From NCBI RefSeq assembly GCF_000685865.1, contig NZ_JMKS01000003.1:124001-188000 (forward strand): DNA of 64,000 bases. Reading direction: 5' to 3'. Positions 25,723 through 37,107 of this stretch are shown here, piece after piece (position 1 is the stretch's first letter; the number at the start of each line of letters is the position of its first letter). Under the pieces are notes generated by a model. The model had not been told where the DNA came from. It ran no database searches and saw only the letters and a list, made by a program, of their open reading frames with translations. The position numbers were made by a program, and so were the translations under genes. The stretch is from Exiguobacterium antarcticum DSM 14480 (GTDB taxonomy: Bacteria; Bacillota; Bacilli; Exiguobacteriales; Exiguobacteriaceae).

Positions 25723-25738
25723 CGTTCTCTTCCTTTCC

Positions 25739-26206
25739 TTAGAACACTACCGCAAGCCGCGCCATCGCGATCTTGTTCACCGGTATTTCAATTTTCAATT
25801 TGCGTGTCTTCACACGAACTTCGATTTCAAGTAGCTCATCCGAATACGTCAGTAAAGTCCCTTCGAATTCTGTGGCATCCTTGACCGGGTCATGGGTCTT
25901 GATATAGACATGTTTTCCAATCGCCTTTTCGAAATCCTCAGTTTTTTTAAGTGGTCGTTCAGCACCTGGACTGGCAACATCTAAATAGTAGGGTTCATCA
26001 ATCGGATCGTCTTGGTTCAACGCTTCCGACAACTTTTCATTGATGTTGACACAATCTTCCAGGTCAACGCCACCTTCCTTATCGATGGAGACACGTAGGA
26101 ACCAATCCGCCCCCTCTTTGACGAATTCGACGTCGACAAGCTCCATCCCCTCTCGTTCTACGATCGGTTTTGCGAGCAGTTCGACCTTCTCAGTTACGTT
26201 CGTCAT
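25739..26206 (-). CDS. rimP: Ribosome maturation factor RimP
   Basis: A 155-residue 30S assembly factor with an N-terminal alpha/beta domain (EREGMELVDVEFVKEGADWFLRV) and a C-terminal SH3-like domain after the VASPGAERPLK loop near residue 85. It assists binding of S12 and formation of the 16S central pseudoknot. The start at 26206 is chosen over 26212 because AGGAGG directly abuts the latter. It is the first gene of the nusA-infB operon. Confidence 0.95.
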   Translation of the reverse strand: MTNVTEKVELLAKPIVEREGMELVDVEFVKEGADWFLRVSIDKEGGVDLEDCVNINEKLSEALNQDDPIDEPYYLDVASPGAERPLKKTEDFEKAIGKHVYIKTHDPVKDATEFEGTLLTYSDELLEIEVRVKTRKLKIEIPVNKIAMARLAVVF

Positions 26207-26220
26207 CTTCATCCTCCTTC

Positions 26221-26259
26221 AAAAAACAAACAAGAAAGGAGCAGGTCCCCCTACTCCTT
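26221..26259 (-). terminator. Terminator-like hairpin in the rimP-nusA leader (polC terminator or attenuator)
   Basis: On the minus strand AAGGAGTAGG and CCTGCTCCTT (one G-T pair) close a 5-base loop and are followed by TTCTTGTTTGTTTTTT. It lies about 75 bases after the polC stop but downstream of the rimP promoter, so both polC and rimP transcripts must pass it. Confidence 0.8.
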
Positions 26260-26292
26260 CCAAGTCGTAGTATAAAAAACATTTCCTCACTC

Positions 26293-26321
26293 AATATAGC
26301 ATAATGCACCGTCTTAAGCAA
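26293..26321 (-). promoter_or_regulatory. Promoter of the rimP-nusA-infB operon
   Basis: On the minus strand TTGCTT (26321-26316), a 17-base spacer and TATATT (26298-26293) preceded by an extended-minus-10 TG. It lies just after the polC stop and upstream of the leader hairpin. Confidence 0.72.
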
Positions 26322-26335
26322 GCATCCGCAAGGCT

Positions 26336-29300
26336 TTAGAGGTCAAATAACGAGAGTTGGTTCTCATCCGGAAGACCTTCTAGACAACCGAGATTATCCA
26401 GCGTTTCAATAATCGTCTTCGATAATTTCGCTCGTTTTTGCAGATCTTCTTTCGATAGGAACTCTCCCCCTTTTCGGGCTTCGACGATTTGTTTCGCCGC
26501 ATTCGTCCCAAGACCGGTCACGGCGTCGAACGGTGGCAACAACGTGTCCCCATCGATTAAGAACTCTGTCGCACTGGATTTGTATAAGTCGACTTTATTG
26601 AATGTAAAACCACGTTCAATCATTTCGAGGGCAATCTCAAGCACCGTATAGAGCCCTTTATCCTTCGCCGTTGCTTCAAAACCTTTATCTTTAATGTCTT
26701 GTAATACCTTTCGAATAGCAGCCGATCCTTTATTCATCGCTCCGATATCAAAATCACCCGCACGGACCGTGAAATAAGATGCATAGTAATACATCGGATG
26801 ATGCACTTTATAATAAGCGATCCGCACTGCCATTAGGACATAGGCCGCGGCGTGCGCTTTCGGGAACATGTATTTGATTTTTTTACACGAGTCGATGTAC
26901 CACAGTGGGACGTTGTTCTCAATCATCGCTTCTTCCATCTCAATCGAAAGACCTTTCCCTTTTCGGACGGACTCCATGATTTTGAAGGCGAGCGACGGTT
27001 CCAGACCGGCATAAATCAGGTAGACCATGATATCATCTCGACAACCGATGACGTCCTTCAGCTCACACGTTCCATTATAAATCAATTCACTGGCGTTCCC
27101 GAGCCAGACATCGGTCCCGTGCGACAGACCAGAAATCTGAACAAGTTCTGAGAATGTCGTCGGTTTGGTTTCTTCGAGCATCTGTCGGACGAATTTCGTC
27201 CCAAACTCCGGAATCCCAAGCGTTCCTGTCTTCGAGTCGATCTGTTCCGGCGTCACACCAATCGATTCTGTCGAACTAAAGATTTTCATGACTTCTGCAT
27301 CATCGACAGGAATCGTTTTGGGATCTCGTCCGGACAAGTCTTGTAACATCCGAATCATCGTCGGATCGTCATGACCGAGGATATCGAGTTTTAGTAAGTT
27401 GTCATGAATCGAGTGGAAATCAAAGTGGGTCGTTTTCCACTCAGACCCCATATCATCAGCCGGAAATTGAATCGGACTGATATCATAAATGTCCATATAA
27501 TCCGGCACGACAATGATCCCACCCGGATGTTGTCCTGTCGTCCGTTTGACACCGGTCACACCACTGACGAGCCGATCGACTTCCGCGTTCCGGTAATTCA
27601 AGTCATTTTCTGATTGATACCCTTTGACGTAACCATAGGCGGTTTTCTCAGCAATCGTTCCGATTGTTCCTGCTCGGTAGACGTAGTCAGCCCCGAACAA
27701 GACTTTTGTGTATGCGTGAGCTTTCGGTTGGTATTCCCCGCTAAAGTTTAAATCAATATCAGGTACTTTATCGCCTTTAAATCCAAGGAACGTCTCAAAC
27801 GGAATATCATGTCCGTCTTTTGTTAACGGAATGTCACACGTCTTACACGATTTATCTGGTAAATCAAATCCTGAACCGACAGATCCATCATCAAAGAATT
27901 CTGATTCCTTACAGTTCGGACAGACATAATGCGGCGGTAGTGGATTGACTTCCGTAATCTCCGTCATCGTCGCGACCAGACTGGACCCAACCGATCCACG
28001 GGACCCGACGAGATACCCATCATCGAGTGATTTCTTAACCAGTTTATGAGAAATCAGATAGATGACGGCAAAGCCGTGACCGATGATCGACTTCAATTCT
28101 TTTTCGAGTCGTGCTTCGACGATTTCCGGCAACACTTCTCCATAAATCTGATGTGCCATGTTGTAAGAGAGTGTCCGGACTTCCTCGTCTGCCCCCTCGA
28201 TTTTCGGTGTAAATAAATCTTTCGGAATGATATCAATGTTTTCAAACCAGTCCGCGATCTGTTGACTGTTCGTAATGACCAGTCGTTCCGAAAGTTCCGG
28301 TCCTAAAAATTTAAAGTCCTGCATCATTTCTTGTGTCGTCCGGAAATGGGCAGGTGGTAACTGCTTCCGCATGTTCAACATGTTGGCACCACCTTGCGTC
28401 CGAATCAACACTTCCCGGTACGTCGCATCATGTTTGTCCAAGTAATGGACATTCCCTGTCGCGACCGGTAAGATGTCATTTTCTTCTGCCACGCGAATGA
28501 CTTTTTTAATGAATTCACGTAATTCCAACTCATTTTGAACGATTTCCCGTTCAATCAGATGTCCATACATTGCTGGAGGCTGTATTTCGATAAAATCATA
28601 AAAACGCATCACCTTCGCTAAATCGTCATCTGATTTGTTGAGTGCTGCATCAAATACTTCTCCATTGTCACAAGCAGAACCGATGATCAATCCGTCGCGA
28701 TGAGCAACAAGTTGTGAACGAGGAGTGCGGACGACCCGGTGGACGTGTTTCGTATGCGCCAGTGAAATCAGACGATAGAGGTTTTTAAGCCCGGTTCGGT
28801 TTTTGGCATAGACCGTTGCATGGTACGGACGAGCCCGTGAAATATCCTTCCCCATTTCCCGGTTCAGCGAGAGGTGGGTTTTCATGTTAAACATCTCATC
28901 CGCCATCTGAAGCAACTTCAGCATCAAATACCCGGTCGCTTCCGCATCATAAATCGCCCGGTGATGTTGCGTCAATTCAATGTCAAACCGTTTGGCTAAC
29001 GTATTTAAGCGGTGATTTTTCAGGCTTGGCATCAAGACACGTGCCAGTTCGAGCGTATCGATGACAGGTAAGACGGACTCTTCATGACTACCAGAACGTA
29101 ACGTCGCATTTAAGAAACCAATATCAAATGAGGCATTGTGGGCAACGAGAATTGACTCCCCCGCCCAGTCCATGAACTCTTTGACGACTTGTTCCGGATC
29201 CGGTTTGCCCCGGACCATCTCATCTGTGATGCCGGTCAAATCGATTGTCGTCGCTGACAACAGATGTTTCGGGTCCGCAAACGCTTCGAACTTATCAATG

Positions 29301-30631
29301 ATATCCCCATCGTAAATTTTGACCGCCGCGAGCTCGATGATTTTGTTGTACATCGCAGAAAGGCCGGTCGTCTCGACGTCAAACACGACGAACGTCGCTT
29401 TCTCTAATTCCTGATCGACCGGATGATACGCGACTTGCACCCCATCATTGACGACGTTCGCTTCAATTCCGTACAAAATCTTGATATCATTTTTTTTACC
29501 GGCATAATAGGCATCCGGAAAACTTTGAGCACCGGCATGGTCCGTGATGGCGACAGCAGGATGTCCCCAGGTTGCCGCACGTTCGACATATTTCGTGACA
29601 TTCATGACGGCATCCATCTGACTCATTTGAGAATGCGCATGTAGTTCGACACGCTTCTCGCCCGCCCATGGATCAGCAGGCAACTCCATTTTCACTTCGG
29701 ACAGTTGAGCAATCATCATACACAAATCACGCAAGAACGTATCAAATTCTACACGACCTGCGACTTGAATCCACATACCTTTTTTAATGGCCGACAAGAT
29801 CTTGACGTCCGTTTCGTCCCGTGCAAACATTTTGACGACTAATGAATCCGTGTAGTCGGTCAGCTTAAAGGTAAAGATGGTTTTTCCACTTCGGAGTTCA
29901 CGGCTTTCAGCCGCAAAGACGAGACCACGAATCGCAATCCGTCGTTCCTCATCTTGAATCGTCTTGATCGGAACAACTTCGTCTTGAATCGGTTTTCCGA
30001 TACGAATATCGACCGGACCCTCGTCATCATCCCGTGACTGTTCACGTTTGAATTGTAATTCAAGCATCCGCTTGGCTTCTTCGATATCTTCTTGCTTCAC
30101 TTGATTGCGCAACTGTTCTTGTTGTGTCTGATCCATTTGGACGACGGGCTCACAAAGGAACTTCGGAAACCCGTACGCACCGTACAACAGTTGCATCTCG
30201 CCACATAAATCATTTTTTAAGAACCCGGCTTCTGGTTCACTCCGAACCGGGATGAATAGTTTATTGTCGCGGTACTCAGGCAACACCCGACTGAGATGGC
30301 TCCGCATCGCCGACGAGGCATCGGCCAAGTCTTCAACGATATACGGCCAATAATCAATAAATAGTTTGTTGTCAGGCCGCTCTTTTGACTCTAAAAACAA
30401 CTTCACTTCCGCAAACTGTTGGTAACGACTTTTCAAACGGCTATAAAACATCTGATAGACGTTTTGGGGTAAGACACGTGCAATTTGGATATGGAAGGTC
30501 CATGTCGAAGTCGCCTTCTGAACCCGTAATTTTTCAAGAGAGGCATCGGTAAAAAATTCTTCCACGATGCCGGTCGGTAATTCTAGATCGCTCATCAAGA
30601 GCGACATGCGTTGTTGTGTATCCACTCGCAT
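26336..30631 (-). CDS. polC: DNA polymerase III alpha subunit, PolC type
   Basis: The replicative polymerase of low-GC Gram-positives, about 1431 residues from the ATG at 30631. Domains in order: N-terminal region; OB fold (about 220-320); PHP domain beginning [14 protein letters not shown]; an inserted 3'-5' exonuclease with [12 protein letters not shown], and [11 protein letters not shown] further on; then the palm, fingers with a zinc cluster ([14 protein letters not shown] and CKTCDIPLT), and [14 protein letters not shown]. Length matches B. subtilis PolC (1437). The start is uncertain: TTG 30694 has no ribosome site, ATG 30631 and 30607 have weak ones, and the strongest upstream site (GAGGAGGAGGAG) points at an ATG in another frame. 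Confidence 0.95.
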   Translation of the reverse strand: MRVDTQQRMSLLMSDLELPTGIVEEFFTDASLEKLRVQKATSTWTFHIQIARVLPQNVYQMFYSRLKSRYQQFAEVKLFLESKERPDNKLFIDYWPYIVEDLADASSAMRSHLSRVLPEYRDNKLFIPVRSEPEAGFLKNDLCGEMQLLYGAYGFPKFLCEPVVQMDQTQQEQLRNQVKQEDIEEAKRMLELQFKREQSRDDDEGPVDIRIGKPIQDEVVPIKTIQDEERRIAIRGLVFAAESRELRSGKTIFTFKLTDYTDSLVVKMFARDETDVKILSAIKKGMWIQVAGRVEFDTFLRDLCMMIAQLSEVKMELPADPWAGEKRVELHAHSQMSQMDAVMNVTKYVERAATWGHPAVAITDHAGAQSFPDAYYAGKKNDIKILYGIEANVVNDGVQVAYHPVDQELEKATFVVFDVETTGLSAMYNKIIELAAVKIYDGDIIDKFEAFADPKHLLSATTIDLTGITDEMVRGKPDPEQVVKEFMDWAGESILVAHNASFDIGFLNATLRSGSHEESVLPVIDTLELARVLMPSLKNHRLNTLAKRFDIELTQHHRAIYDAEATGYLMLKLLQMADEMFNMKTHLSLNREMGKDISRARPYHATVYAKNRTGLKNLYRLISLAHTKHVHRVVRTPRSQLVAHRDGLIIGSACDNGEVFDAALNKSDDDLAKVMRFYDFIEIQPPAMYGHLIEREIVQNELELREFIKKVIRVAEENDILPVATGNVHYLDKHDATYREVLIRTQGGANMLNMRKQLPPAHFRTTQEMMQDFKFLGPELSERLVITNSQQIADWFENIDIIPKDLFTPKIEGADEEVRTLSYNMAHQIYGEVLPEIVEARLEKELKSIIGHGFAVIYLISHKLVKKSLDDGYLVGSRGSVGSSLVATMTEITEVNPLPPHYVCPNCKESEFFDDGSVGSGFDLPDKSCKTCDIPLTKDGHDIPFETFLGFKGDKVPDIDLNFSGEYQPKAHAYTKVLFGADYVYRAGTIGTIAEKTAYGYVKGYQSENDLNYRNAEVDRLVSGVTGVKRTTGQHPGGIIVVPDYMDIYDISPIQFPADDMGSEWKTTHFDFHSIHDNLLKLDILGHDDPTMIRMLQDLSGRDPKTIPVDDAEVMKIFSSTESIGVTPEQIDSKTGTLGIPEFGTKFVRQMLEETKPTTFSELVQISGLSHGTDVWLGNASELIYNGTCELKDVIGCRDDIMVYLIYAGLEPSLAFKIMESVRKGKGLSIEMEEAMIENNVPLWYIDSCKKIKYMFPKAHAAAYVLMAVRIAYYKVHHPMYYYASYFTVRAGDFDIGAMNKGSAAIRKVLQDIKDKGFEATAKDKGLYTVLEIALEMIERGFTFNKVDLYKSSATEFLIDGDTLLPPFDAVTGLGTNAAKQIVEARKGGEFLSKEDLQKRAKLSKTIIETLDNLGCLEGLPDENQLSLFDL

Positions 30632-30713
30632 TTGTGCTGTCGTTATAGCTCCACACCATGACAGCCACTCCTCCTCCTCTTGCAGATTGCCCAAGGGGCG
30701 AATGGGTGTGAGA

Positions 30714-30745
30714 CAAGAAAACAGTCACTTTACGAAAAGTGACCG
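30714..30745 (-). terminator. Terminator of proS
   Basis: On the minus strand GTCACTTT and AAAGTGAC form an 8-bp stem around a tetraloop-like TCG(T), followed by TGTTTTCTTG. It lies about 11 bases after the proS stop, ahead of polC. Confidence 0.78.
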
Positions 30746-30755
30746 TTCCCATTGT

Positions 30756-32456
30756 TTATTGTAAACCTTCATAAAGCGAACGAACAGCCTCAAGAAGATT
30801 TGTTTGCTGAATTTCTTCTGCTTCACCGCCACGACGTGCTTTCAGTTCGACGATACCTTCCGGTGCTTTTTTACCGACGTTGATCCGGACCGGTAAACCA
30901 ATCAAGTCTGCATCGGCAAACTTCACGCCAGCCCGTTCCTTACGATCGTCGAAGAGAACGGAGAACCCAGCAGCCGTCAACTCTTGATACACGGTTTCCG
31001 CGACCTGCATTTGATCCGCATTTTTACCATTGACTGCAATCAAATGAACATCAAACGGTGCGATCGCTTTAGGCCAAACGATTCCTCGCTCGTCATAATG
31101 TTGTTCGACGACAGCAGACATCGTCCGGGAAACGCCAATCCCGTAACAACCCATGATTAACGGTTGTGCTTTTCCACCCTCATCCAGGAACGTTGCGTTC
31201 ATGCCTTCTGAGTAACGTGTCCCGAGCTTAAAGACTTGTCCGACTTCAATTCCTCGAGCAAACTTGACGTGTCCGGCTCCATCTGGCGACACGTCTCCTT
31301 CTTCGACAAATCGTAAGTCCGTATACTCTGCCTCGAAATCGCGACTCGGATCCACATGAATATAGTGTGTTTCTGCTTTATTGGCACCACAGACCACATT
31401 CGTCAGAGCACGGATCGCGTAATCCGCAACGATTTTCATCTCGGCGCCAATCGGTCCCAGTGTTCCTGGTGTCGAGTGAAGGGCCTGTTCGATTTCTTCA
31501 TCCGTTGCCATCATGATATCAAGGGCACCGAGATAATTTTTCAGTTTGATATCGTTGACTTCATGGTCGCCGCGAACGAGCGCCATGACGAGACCTTGTT
31601 CCGTTTTGAAGACAACGGTTTTGATCGACTCCTGTTCCGGTAATCCAAGCACCGCACTGACGGCTTCAATCGTTTTTGCATCACCTGTGTGTACTTCTTC
31701 TAACGCCGCCGGTGATTTCTCTTGTTTCGCGTACTGATCCACTGATTCTGCCATCTCTAAGTTGGCAGCATAGTCTGATTGATCGGAATAAACAATTGTA
31801 TCTTCCCCGATTGCGGCTAACGCATGGAATTCGTGTGTCCCGCTACCGCCGATTGCGCCAGAGTCTGCGACGACCGGACGGAATTCGAGCCCAACACGTG
31901 TGAAGATCTTTGTATAGGCTTCAAACATGTTTTGATATTCTTCTTCTAAACTCTCTTGTGTTGCATGGAAAGAGTACGCATCTTTCATGATGAATTCGCG
32001 CCCACGGAGTAATCCGAAGCGTGGTCGACGCTCATCGCGGTATTTCATTTGAATCTGGAACAGGTTGACTGGTAATTTTTTATACGAGTTCAACTCATCT
32101 CGAACGATTGAGGTAATCAATTCCTCGTGCGTGGCACCAAGCGCAAACCGGCGGTCATGACGATCCGTCAGACGCATCAGTTCTGGACCATAAATATCCC
32201 ATCGTCCTGTTTCTTCCCAAAGTTCTGCCGGTTGAATGGCCGGCATCAATAGTTCTTGCGCACCAGCTGCTTCCATCTCTTGACGGACAATCGTCTCAAT
32301 TTTAGAGAGGACACGTTTAGCAAGCGGAAGATAAGAATAGATTCCAGCTGCATTTTGGCGCATGAATCCCGCACGTAACAGCAGTTGATGACTGACGGCT
32401 TCTGCATCGGATGGTACTTCACGCAAAGTTGGCATAAATAGTTTCGATTGTTTCAT
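30756..32456 (-). CDS. proS: Prolyl-tRNA synthetase
   Basis: A 566-residue class II synthetase of the bacterial type. The N-terminal catalytic part has motif 2 around [21 protein letters not shown] split near residues 138-156. The editing (INS) domain spans about 235-390. The catalytic motif 3 follows ([20 protein letters not shown] near 436), then the anticodon-binding domain. AAGGGG precedes ATG 32456. No T-box leader is seen. Gene order rseP-proS-polC is as in Bacillus. Confidence 0.97.
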   Translation of the reverse strand: MKQSKLFMPTLREVPSDAEAVSHQLLLRAGFMRQNAAGIYSYLPLAKRVLSKIETIVRQEMEAAGAQELLMPAIQPAELWEETGRWDIYGPELMRLTDRHDRRFALGATHEELITSIVRDELNSYKKLPVNLFQIQMKYRDERRPRFGLLRGREFIMKDAYSFHATQESLEEEYQNMFEAYTKIFTRVGLEFRPVVADSGAIGGSGTHEFHALAAIGEDTIVYSDQSDYAANLEMAESVDQYAKQEKSPAALEEVHTGDAKTIEAVSAVLGLPEQESIKTVVFKTEQGLVMALVRGDHEVNDIKLKNYLGALDIMMATDEEIEQALHSTPGTLGPIGAEMKIVADYAIRALTNVVCGANKAETHYIHVDPSRDFEAEYTDLRFVEEGDVSPDGAGHVKFARGIEVGQVFKLGTRYSEGMNATFLDEGGKAQPLIMGCYGIGVSRTMSAVVEQHYDERGIVWPKAIAPFDVHLIAVNGKNADQMQVAETVYQELTAAGFSVLFDDRKERAGVKFADADLIGLPVRINVGKKAPEGIVELKARRGGEAEEIQQTNLLEAVRSLYEGLQ

Positions 32457-32485
32457 TTGAGTCGTGAACCCCTTTGACTAATAAT

Positions 32486-33727
32486 TTAAAAGAATTTCTG
32501 GATATCGTTCCATGTGACGACTAACATCAGCAGCATCAACAAGGCAAATCCAACAAAATGAACCAATCCTTCTTTTTGTGGATCAACAGGCTTTCCGCGC
32601 ACAGCCTCTAAGAACAGGAACAATAAGCGTCCACCATCTAAAGCCGGTAACGGCAACAAGTTGAACACGGCTAAGTTAACAGAAAGTAACGCTGTCCATG
32701 TCAATAACATCGAAAACCCACTATCAGCAACCTGATCGGTCATTTTAACGATACCGACCGGTCCTGACAATTGATCAACACCCACGGCACCGGTCACTAA
32801 GTCTCCGACCGCTCCGACGATCAACGTCGACATCCGCCATGTTTCAGATACACCGGTTTGCAACGCCGTTCCGAACGATTTTTCCGTTTCATTCGTCACA
32901 CCGATGATTCCAACTTTTTGATCCCCTTGTTGTTGGATCTTTGGTGTAATCGTCGTTGTTTGTTCTTGTCCATCCCGTTCGTATACAACCGTCGTTTCTT
33001 TTCCTGCTTGATCTTGGAAACCGGCACGTAAATCCGTCCATTTTCCGGTTGGGTCTCCGTTGACAGACAGAATTCGGTCTCCTTCGACAAGCCCTGCTTG
33101 ATCAGCAGGTGATCCTTTTTGGACCGTCCCAATCACACTTTCGCCTGTAGGTGAACCATTGTATAAAGCGAGTCCAAATAAAATGACGAAAGCGAGCACA
33201 AAGTTCATCGCCGGACCTGCTGCAATCGCTAAGACCCGTTTAAACACCGATTTTGATCCAAACGTCCGATCATAAGGCGCAATTTGCGTATTCGTTTGTC
33301 CCTCGACGAGAAATGCCGTCTTCGAGACAGGATAACGTGTCGACACTTCATCTTGTAAGGCGACGATTTCTAGCTTGTGCAACAAATCGATTTTTTCAAC
33401 TGTCACGACTTGATCCGTCTCTGGACGAGCAGGATCGAGATAAATCGTTTCGACGATCCCCTCATGAAGTGCTAAACCAATCGTTTGACCTGGCTTAACT
33501 TCGACGAATTCCGGCTCTTCCCCCGCCATCTTGACATATCCGCCAATCGGCAACAAACGGACCGTGTACAAGGTCTCATTTTTGAAAAAAGAAAAGATTT
33601 TTGATCCAAATCCGATGGCGAATTCCCGACAGAGAATGCCGGCGCGTTTCGCCATTACGAGATGACCCCATTCATGTACGGCAACAAGTACACCGAACAT
33701 CAATACGATTGATATAAAGGTCGTCAT
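32486..33727 (-). CDS. rseP: Site-2 intramembrane zinc protease RseP/RasP
   Basis: A 413-residue membrane metalloprotease. The zinc motif HEWGH lies in the first membrane helix (VLMFGVLVAVHEWGHLVMAK, near residue 19). A PDZ domain (SPADQAGLVEGDRILSVNGD) is near 215-235, and the distal ligand motif NLLPLPALDGGR is near 345. It cleaves anti-sigma factors and remnant signal peptides within the membrane. The start at 33727 (MTTFISIVL) is chosen over the longer frame to 33796 from family length and the GGATGGGA site. dxr ends 13 bases upstream. Confidence 0.95.
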   Translation of the reverse strand: MTTFISIVLMFGVLVAVHEWGHLVMAKRAGILCREFAIGFGSKIFSFFKNETLYTVRLLPIGGYVKMAGEEPEFVEVKPGQTIGLALHEGIVETIYLDPARPETDQVVTVEKIDLLHKLEIVALQDEVSTRYPVSKTAFLVEGQTNTQIAPYDRTFGSKSVFKRVLAIAAGPAMNFVLAFVILFGLALYNGSPTGESVIGTVQKGSPADQAGLVEGDRILSVNGDPTGKWTDLRAGFQDQAGKETTVVYERDGQEQTTTITPKIQQQGDQKVGIIGVTNETEKSFGTALQTGVSETWRMSTLIVGAVGDLVTGAVGVDQLSGPVGIVKMTDQVADSGFSMLLTWTALLSVNLAVFNLLPLPALDGGRLLFLFLEAVRGKPVDPQKEGLVHFVGFALLMLLMLVVTWNDIQKFF

Positions 33728-33740
33728 TGCTATCCCATCC

Positions 33741-34895
33741 TTAGTTAGCGAGTGAGAGTGACGCGACAAACGCACGTGCCCAACGGTCCGCCTCAAGGAT
33801 TTGTTCTAAAGACGGATCTTCGACTTTCTCGTGTGCTTGAAGAGCCGCCTCGACGCTCGCTTCGATTTCTAAAAAGCTGATTTCCCCTTTTAAAAAGCGG
33901 TCCACGGCTTGTTCGTTCGCAGCATTGAGTACTGAAGGCATCGATCCACCAGCACGTCCTGCTTCAAAGGCAAGACGAAGCAAGGGATACCGATCAAACG
34001 AAGCCTCAGCAAAATTCAGGCGTCCGATTTGTTTTAAGTTTAACCGTTCTCCCCCTTGAATTTCAAGGCGGGACGGATATGTAAGGGCATATTGAATCGG
34101 TTCACGCATATCCGGCATCCCGAGTTGCGCCATGACCGCACCATCATTAAATTCAACCATCGAATGGATGATCGACTCCCGGTGGATGACGACATCGATT
34201 TCCTCATACGATACATCAAATAACCAATGGGCCTCGATCACTTCAAACCCTTTGTTCATCATCGTCGCGGAATCAATCGTAATTTTAGCCCCCATCGACC
34301 AATTGGGATGGTTCAGCGCCTGTTCCACGGTCACGTTCGCCAACTCTTCCCGTGTCTGGTCTCGGAAACTTCCGCCCGATGCGGTCAAGATGATTTGACG
34401 GACATCTTCACGTCGTTCCCCGTTCAAGCACTGAAAAATGGCCGCATGTTCACTGTCGACCGGTAGAATCACGACTCCTTTTTCCCGTGCTTTTTTCATC
34501 ACTAAGTGCCCTGCCGTGACAAGTGTTTCTTTGTTGGCCAGTCCAATTGATTTTCCTGCTTCAATCGCGGCAAGGGTCGGACGAAGACCGACTGCTCCGA
34601 CAACGGCCGTAATGACGATATCGGCTTCTTCCGCTGTCGCAACGGCAATCAATCCATCTTCTTCGACAACGATTGTTGGTGTATACGTTAACATCGTCTC
34701 GAGCTCCATTTTAACTGATTCATCCAGCACTGCGACTAACGCTGGGCGCAATCGATTCAACCATGGTGACGCGACTTCAACGTTTTTACCGAATGCAAAA
34801 CTGACCAATTGAAAACGATCGGGATTGGCGGCAATGACATCTAATGTTTGTGTCCCAATTGAACCTGTCCCACCAATAATACTGACGTTTTTCAT
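33741..34895 (-). CDS. dxr: 1-deoxy-D-xylulose 5-phosphate reductoisomerase
   Basis: A 384-residue NADPH-dependent enzyme for the second step of the MEP isoprenoid pathway. The nucleotide loop [13 protein letters not shown] starts at residue 8. Metal and substrate residues lie in [12 protein letters not shown] near 150, TASGGSFRD near 182 and [22 protein letters not shown] near 205-225. AAGGGGG precedes the ATG. Neighbouring uppS uses the pathway's product to make the lipid carrier for wall synthesis. Confidence 0.97.
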   Translation of the reverse strand: MKNVSIIGGTGSIGTQTLDVIAANPDRFQLVSFAFGKNVEVASPWLNRLRPALVAVLDESVKMELETMLTYTPTIVVEEDGLIAVATAEEADIVITAVVGAVGLRPTLAAIEAGKSIGLANKETLVTAGHLVMKKAREKGVVILPVDSEHAAIFQCLNGERREDVRQIILTASGGSFRDQTREELANVTVEQALNHPNWSMGAKITIDSATMMNKGFEVIEAHWLFDVSYEEIDVVIHRESIIHSMVEFNDGAVMAQLGMPDMREPIQYALTYPSRLEIQGGERLNLKQIGRLNFAEASFDRYPLLRLAFEAGRAGGSMPSVLNAANEQAVDRFLKGEISFLEIEASVEAALQAHEKVEDPSLEQILEADRWARAFVASLSLAN

Positions 34896-34907
34896 CGTTC
34901 TTCCCCC

Positions 34908-35708
34908 TTAACCGAATATACCAAGTACGATCAATACACTAAACACGATGATCATGCTATCAAATCGATCAAGAATTCCACCATGTCCAGGTAACAATGC
35001 ACCAGAATCTTTTACCCCATAATGACGTTTGTATGCCGACTGGACTAAATCTCCGAGTTGACCGACGACCGCAACGATCAGTGCCAACAATAAGACTTTT
35101 CCGAATCCGACCGTCGGATGGATCCACTCAAAAAGCACCCCTAACATAAGCGCCAGAACGATACCACCCACTGCGCCTTCGACCGTTTTATTCGGACTGA
35201 TGGCTGGCCATAATTTCGTTTTACCTAGACTTTTTCCGACGAAGTAGGCACCAGAATCGGTAAACCAAATCAGCAAGATGATCAACAACGATACGATCAG
35301 CCCGTTCTCGAGGAGACGGATATACGTAAACGATGCAAAACCGACTCCGACATAGACCGCCGTCAATAAAAGAAAGGCTACATCATCAAACGTAAATACG
35401 TTTTTTGAAAATACTGTCCAAAACAAACTGATCAACACAATCAACATGCCCCATGCTAACGGAGACAATCCAAGTGAAAGCGAATGGTTTTCCGCTTGCT
35501 CATACAGACCGACAAATGGGAGTAATGCTCCTGCGCCAAATAATAAAACAGGTAACGATTTAAACGAAAGCTGTCGCATCTTGATCAGTTCGGTATAGCC
35601 AATCACTGTCAAAGCTGCCATAAATGTAAGGAATGGGAGTCCTCCTAGATAAAGTAATCCTAAAAAGATGGCACCTGCCCATATTCCCGTAATGATTCGT
35701 GTTTTCAT
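34908..35708 (-). CDS. cdsA: Phosphatidate cytidylyltransferase
   Basis: A 266-residue integral membrane enzyme with about eight hydrophobic segments, making CDP-diacylglycerol from phosphatidate and CTP. The family signature near residues 220-246 is complete: SAYKRHYGVKDSGALLPGHG followed by GILDRFDS. It lies between uppS and dxr with short gaps, as in Bacillus. Confidence 0.96.
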   Translation of the reverse strand: MKTRIITGIWAGAIFLGLLYLGGLPFLTFMAALTVIGYTELIKMRQLSFKSLPVLLFGAGALLPFVGLYEQAENHSLSLGLSPLAWGMLIVLISLFWTVFSKNVFTFDDVAFLLLTAVYVGVGFASFTYIRLLENGLIVSLLIILLIWFTDSGAYFVGKSLGKTKLWPAISPNKTVEGAVGGIVLALMLGVLFEWIHPTVGFGKVLLLALIVAVVGQLGDLVQSAYKRHYGVKDSGALLPGHGGILDRFDSMIIVFSVLIVLGIFG

Positions 35709-35727
35709 AAGCTGTATCCTCGTTTAG

Positions 35728-36465
35728 TCAGACTCCGCCAAAACGGCGTGTCCGTTGATTATAGTCTTCAATCGCCTCGAGGAACTGGTCACGCCGAAAC
35801 TCGGGCCACAAGACATCTGTAAAATAAAATTCTGCATAGGCAGCCTGCCACAATAAGAAGTTCGAGAGGCGTTGCTCACCGCTCGTTCGAATGACGAGAT
35901 CGACATCTGTCATCGATCCTGTCATCAATTCTTGTTCGATGACGTCATTCGTAATCATTTCAGGAAGCAACAAACCAGCCTGTACTTTTTCAGCGATTTT
36001 TTGCATGACTTGTACAATCTCATCCCGCCCTCCGTAGTTGAGGGCAAAAATCAATCGGAGTCCTGTATTATCGACCGTATCTGCTTTAGCTTGTTGGACC
36101 GCTTCTCGTGTATAAATCGGAAGGCGTGAAATTTCACCTGCTACTTCGACCTTGACGTTACGTTCCTTGAGGTCTTTTAAATCTGACTCTAAAAATTGTG
36201 CCGGTAGCTTCATCAAGAAACTGACTTCTTCTTCAGGACGTGTCCAATTCTCAGTTGAGAAGGCATATAGCGTCAAACTTTTAACACCTAATTCATTTGC
36301 GGTACGAACGACTTCTCGCACGGACTTCATGCCTTCGCGATGACCCATGATGCGGGGAAGGCCTCGTTTTTTTGCCCAACGCCCGTTTCCATCCATAATA
36401 ATCGCAATGTGTTCAGGAACTTGTTGTTCAATCACTTCTTTGGTCTGATTTAACCATTGAAACAT
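35728..36465 (-). CDS. uppS: Undecaprenyl diphosphate synthase
   Basis: A 245-residue cis-prenyltransferase that builds the C55 lipid carrier from farnesyl and isopentenyl diphosphates. The start motif IAIIMDGNGRWAKKRGLP (near 21-38) carries the essential Asp. YAFSTENWTRP near 78 and the C-terminal DLVIRTSGEQRLSNFLLWQA near 193-212 bind substrate. GGGAGGAAG precedes the ATG. The C-terminus FGGV is typical. Confidence 0.97.
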   Translation of the reverse strand: MFQWLNQTKEVIEQQVPEHIAIIMDGNGRWAKKRGLPRIMGHREGMKSVREVVRTANELGVKSLTLYAFSTENWTRPEEEVSFLMKLPAQFLESDLKDLKERNVKVEVAGEISRLPIYTREAVQQAKADTVDNTGLRLIFALNYGGRDEIVQVMQKIAEKVQAGLLLPEMITNDVIEQELMTGSMTDVDLVIRTSGEQRLSNFLLWQAAYAEFYFTDVLWPEFRRDQFLEAIEDYNQRTRRFGGV

Positions 36466-36490
36466 TTATTTCTTCCTCCCCTCGTTCAGT

Positions 36491-36528
36491 TTAAGAAGAA
36501 AGGGACTCTTCGTGTGACAAAGAGTCCC
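36491..36528 (-). terminator. Terminator between frr and uppS
   Basis: On the minus strand GGGACTCTT and AAGAGTCCC form a 9-bp stem with a 9-base loop, followed by TTTCTTCTT. It lies 21 bases after the frr stop. Confidence 0.83.
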
Positions 36529-36548
36529 CAACATGACGACGTATCGCG

Positions 36549-37106
36549 TCATACTTCCATGATTTCTTGTTCTTTATCCGTCGCTGTTTGATCAAGCAAC
36601 TTAACGAATTTATCTGTTAACGTCTGAACGTCTTCTGTGTATCCCCGAAGATCATCTTCAGTCAACGCTCCGTCTTTTTCTTGCTTTTTCAATTGTTCAT
36701 TTGTGTCACGACGAATGTTTCGAAGGGCCACTTTTCCTTCTTCCGTGTACTTTTTGACAAGTTTCACGAGTTCTTTCCGACGGTCTTCTGTCAGTGGTGG
36801 AATGGCTAACCGAATGACTGTTCCATCCGAAGAAGGAGCTAATCCCAAGTCGGCCCGCTGGATTGCTTTTTCAATTTCAGTCACCATCGACTTATCCCAT
36901 GGTGTAATCAAAATCAAGCGTGCTTCTGGCGTGTTGACGTTTGCCACTTGGTTCAATGGTGTAGGTGAGCCGTAATACTCCACTTGGACGGGATCCAGGA
37001 TCGCTACGTTTGCTCGTCCTGCTCGTAACGTCGCGAGCTCTTTTTTTAGTGACAGATGGGCTTTTTCCATCCGTTCTTCTGCTTGTTTCATGATTGCTTG
37101 TGACAT
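36549..37106 (-). CDS. frr: Ribosome recycling factor
   Basis: A 185-residue, tRNA-shaped factor that with EF-G splits post-termination ribosomes. The conserved segments [21 protein letters not shown] and [13 protein letters not shown] (near 44-56), and the ITPWDKS and [10 protein letters not shown] regions, are intact. AAGGGGG precedes the ATG, and only one base separates it from pyrH. Confidence 0.97.
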   Translation of the reverse strand: MSQAIMKQAEERMEKAHLSLKKELATLRAGRANVAILDPVQVEYYGSPTPLNQVANVNTPEARLILITPWDKSMVTEIEKAIQRADLGLAPSSDGTVIRLAIPPLTEDRRKELVKLVKKYTEEGKVALRNIRRDTNEQLKKQEKDGALTEDDLRGYTEDVQTLTDKFVKLLDQTATDKEQEIMEV

Positions 37107-37107
37107 A

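Noticed and set aside
30534-30752. A 72-codon frame overlapping the polC start
   Set aside because: Composition resembles a shadow of polC. Only its internal ATG with the strong ribosome site is notable, so it is reported as a start-site puzzle rather than a gene.
32457-32485. T-box leader for proS
   Set aside because: There are only 29 bases between rseP and proS, with no room for a T-box structure.
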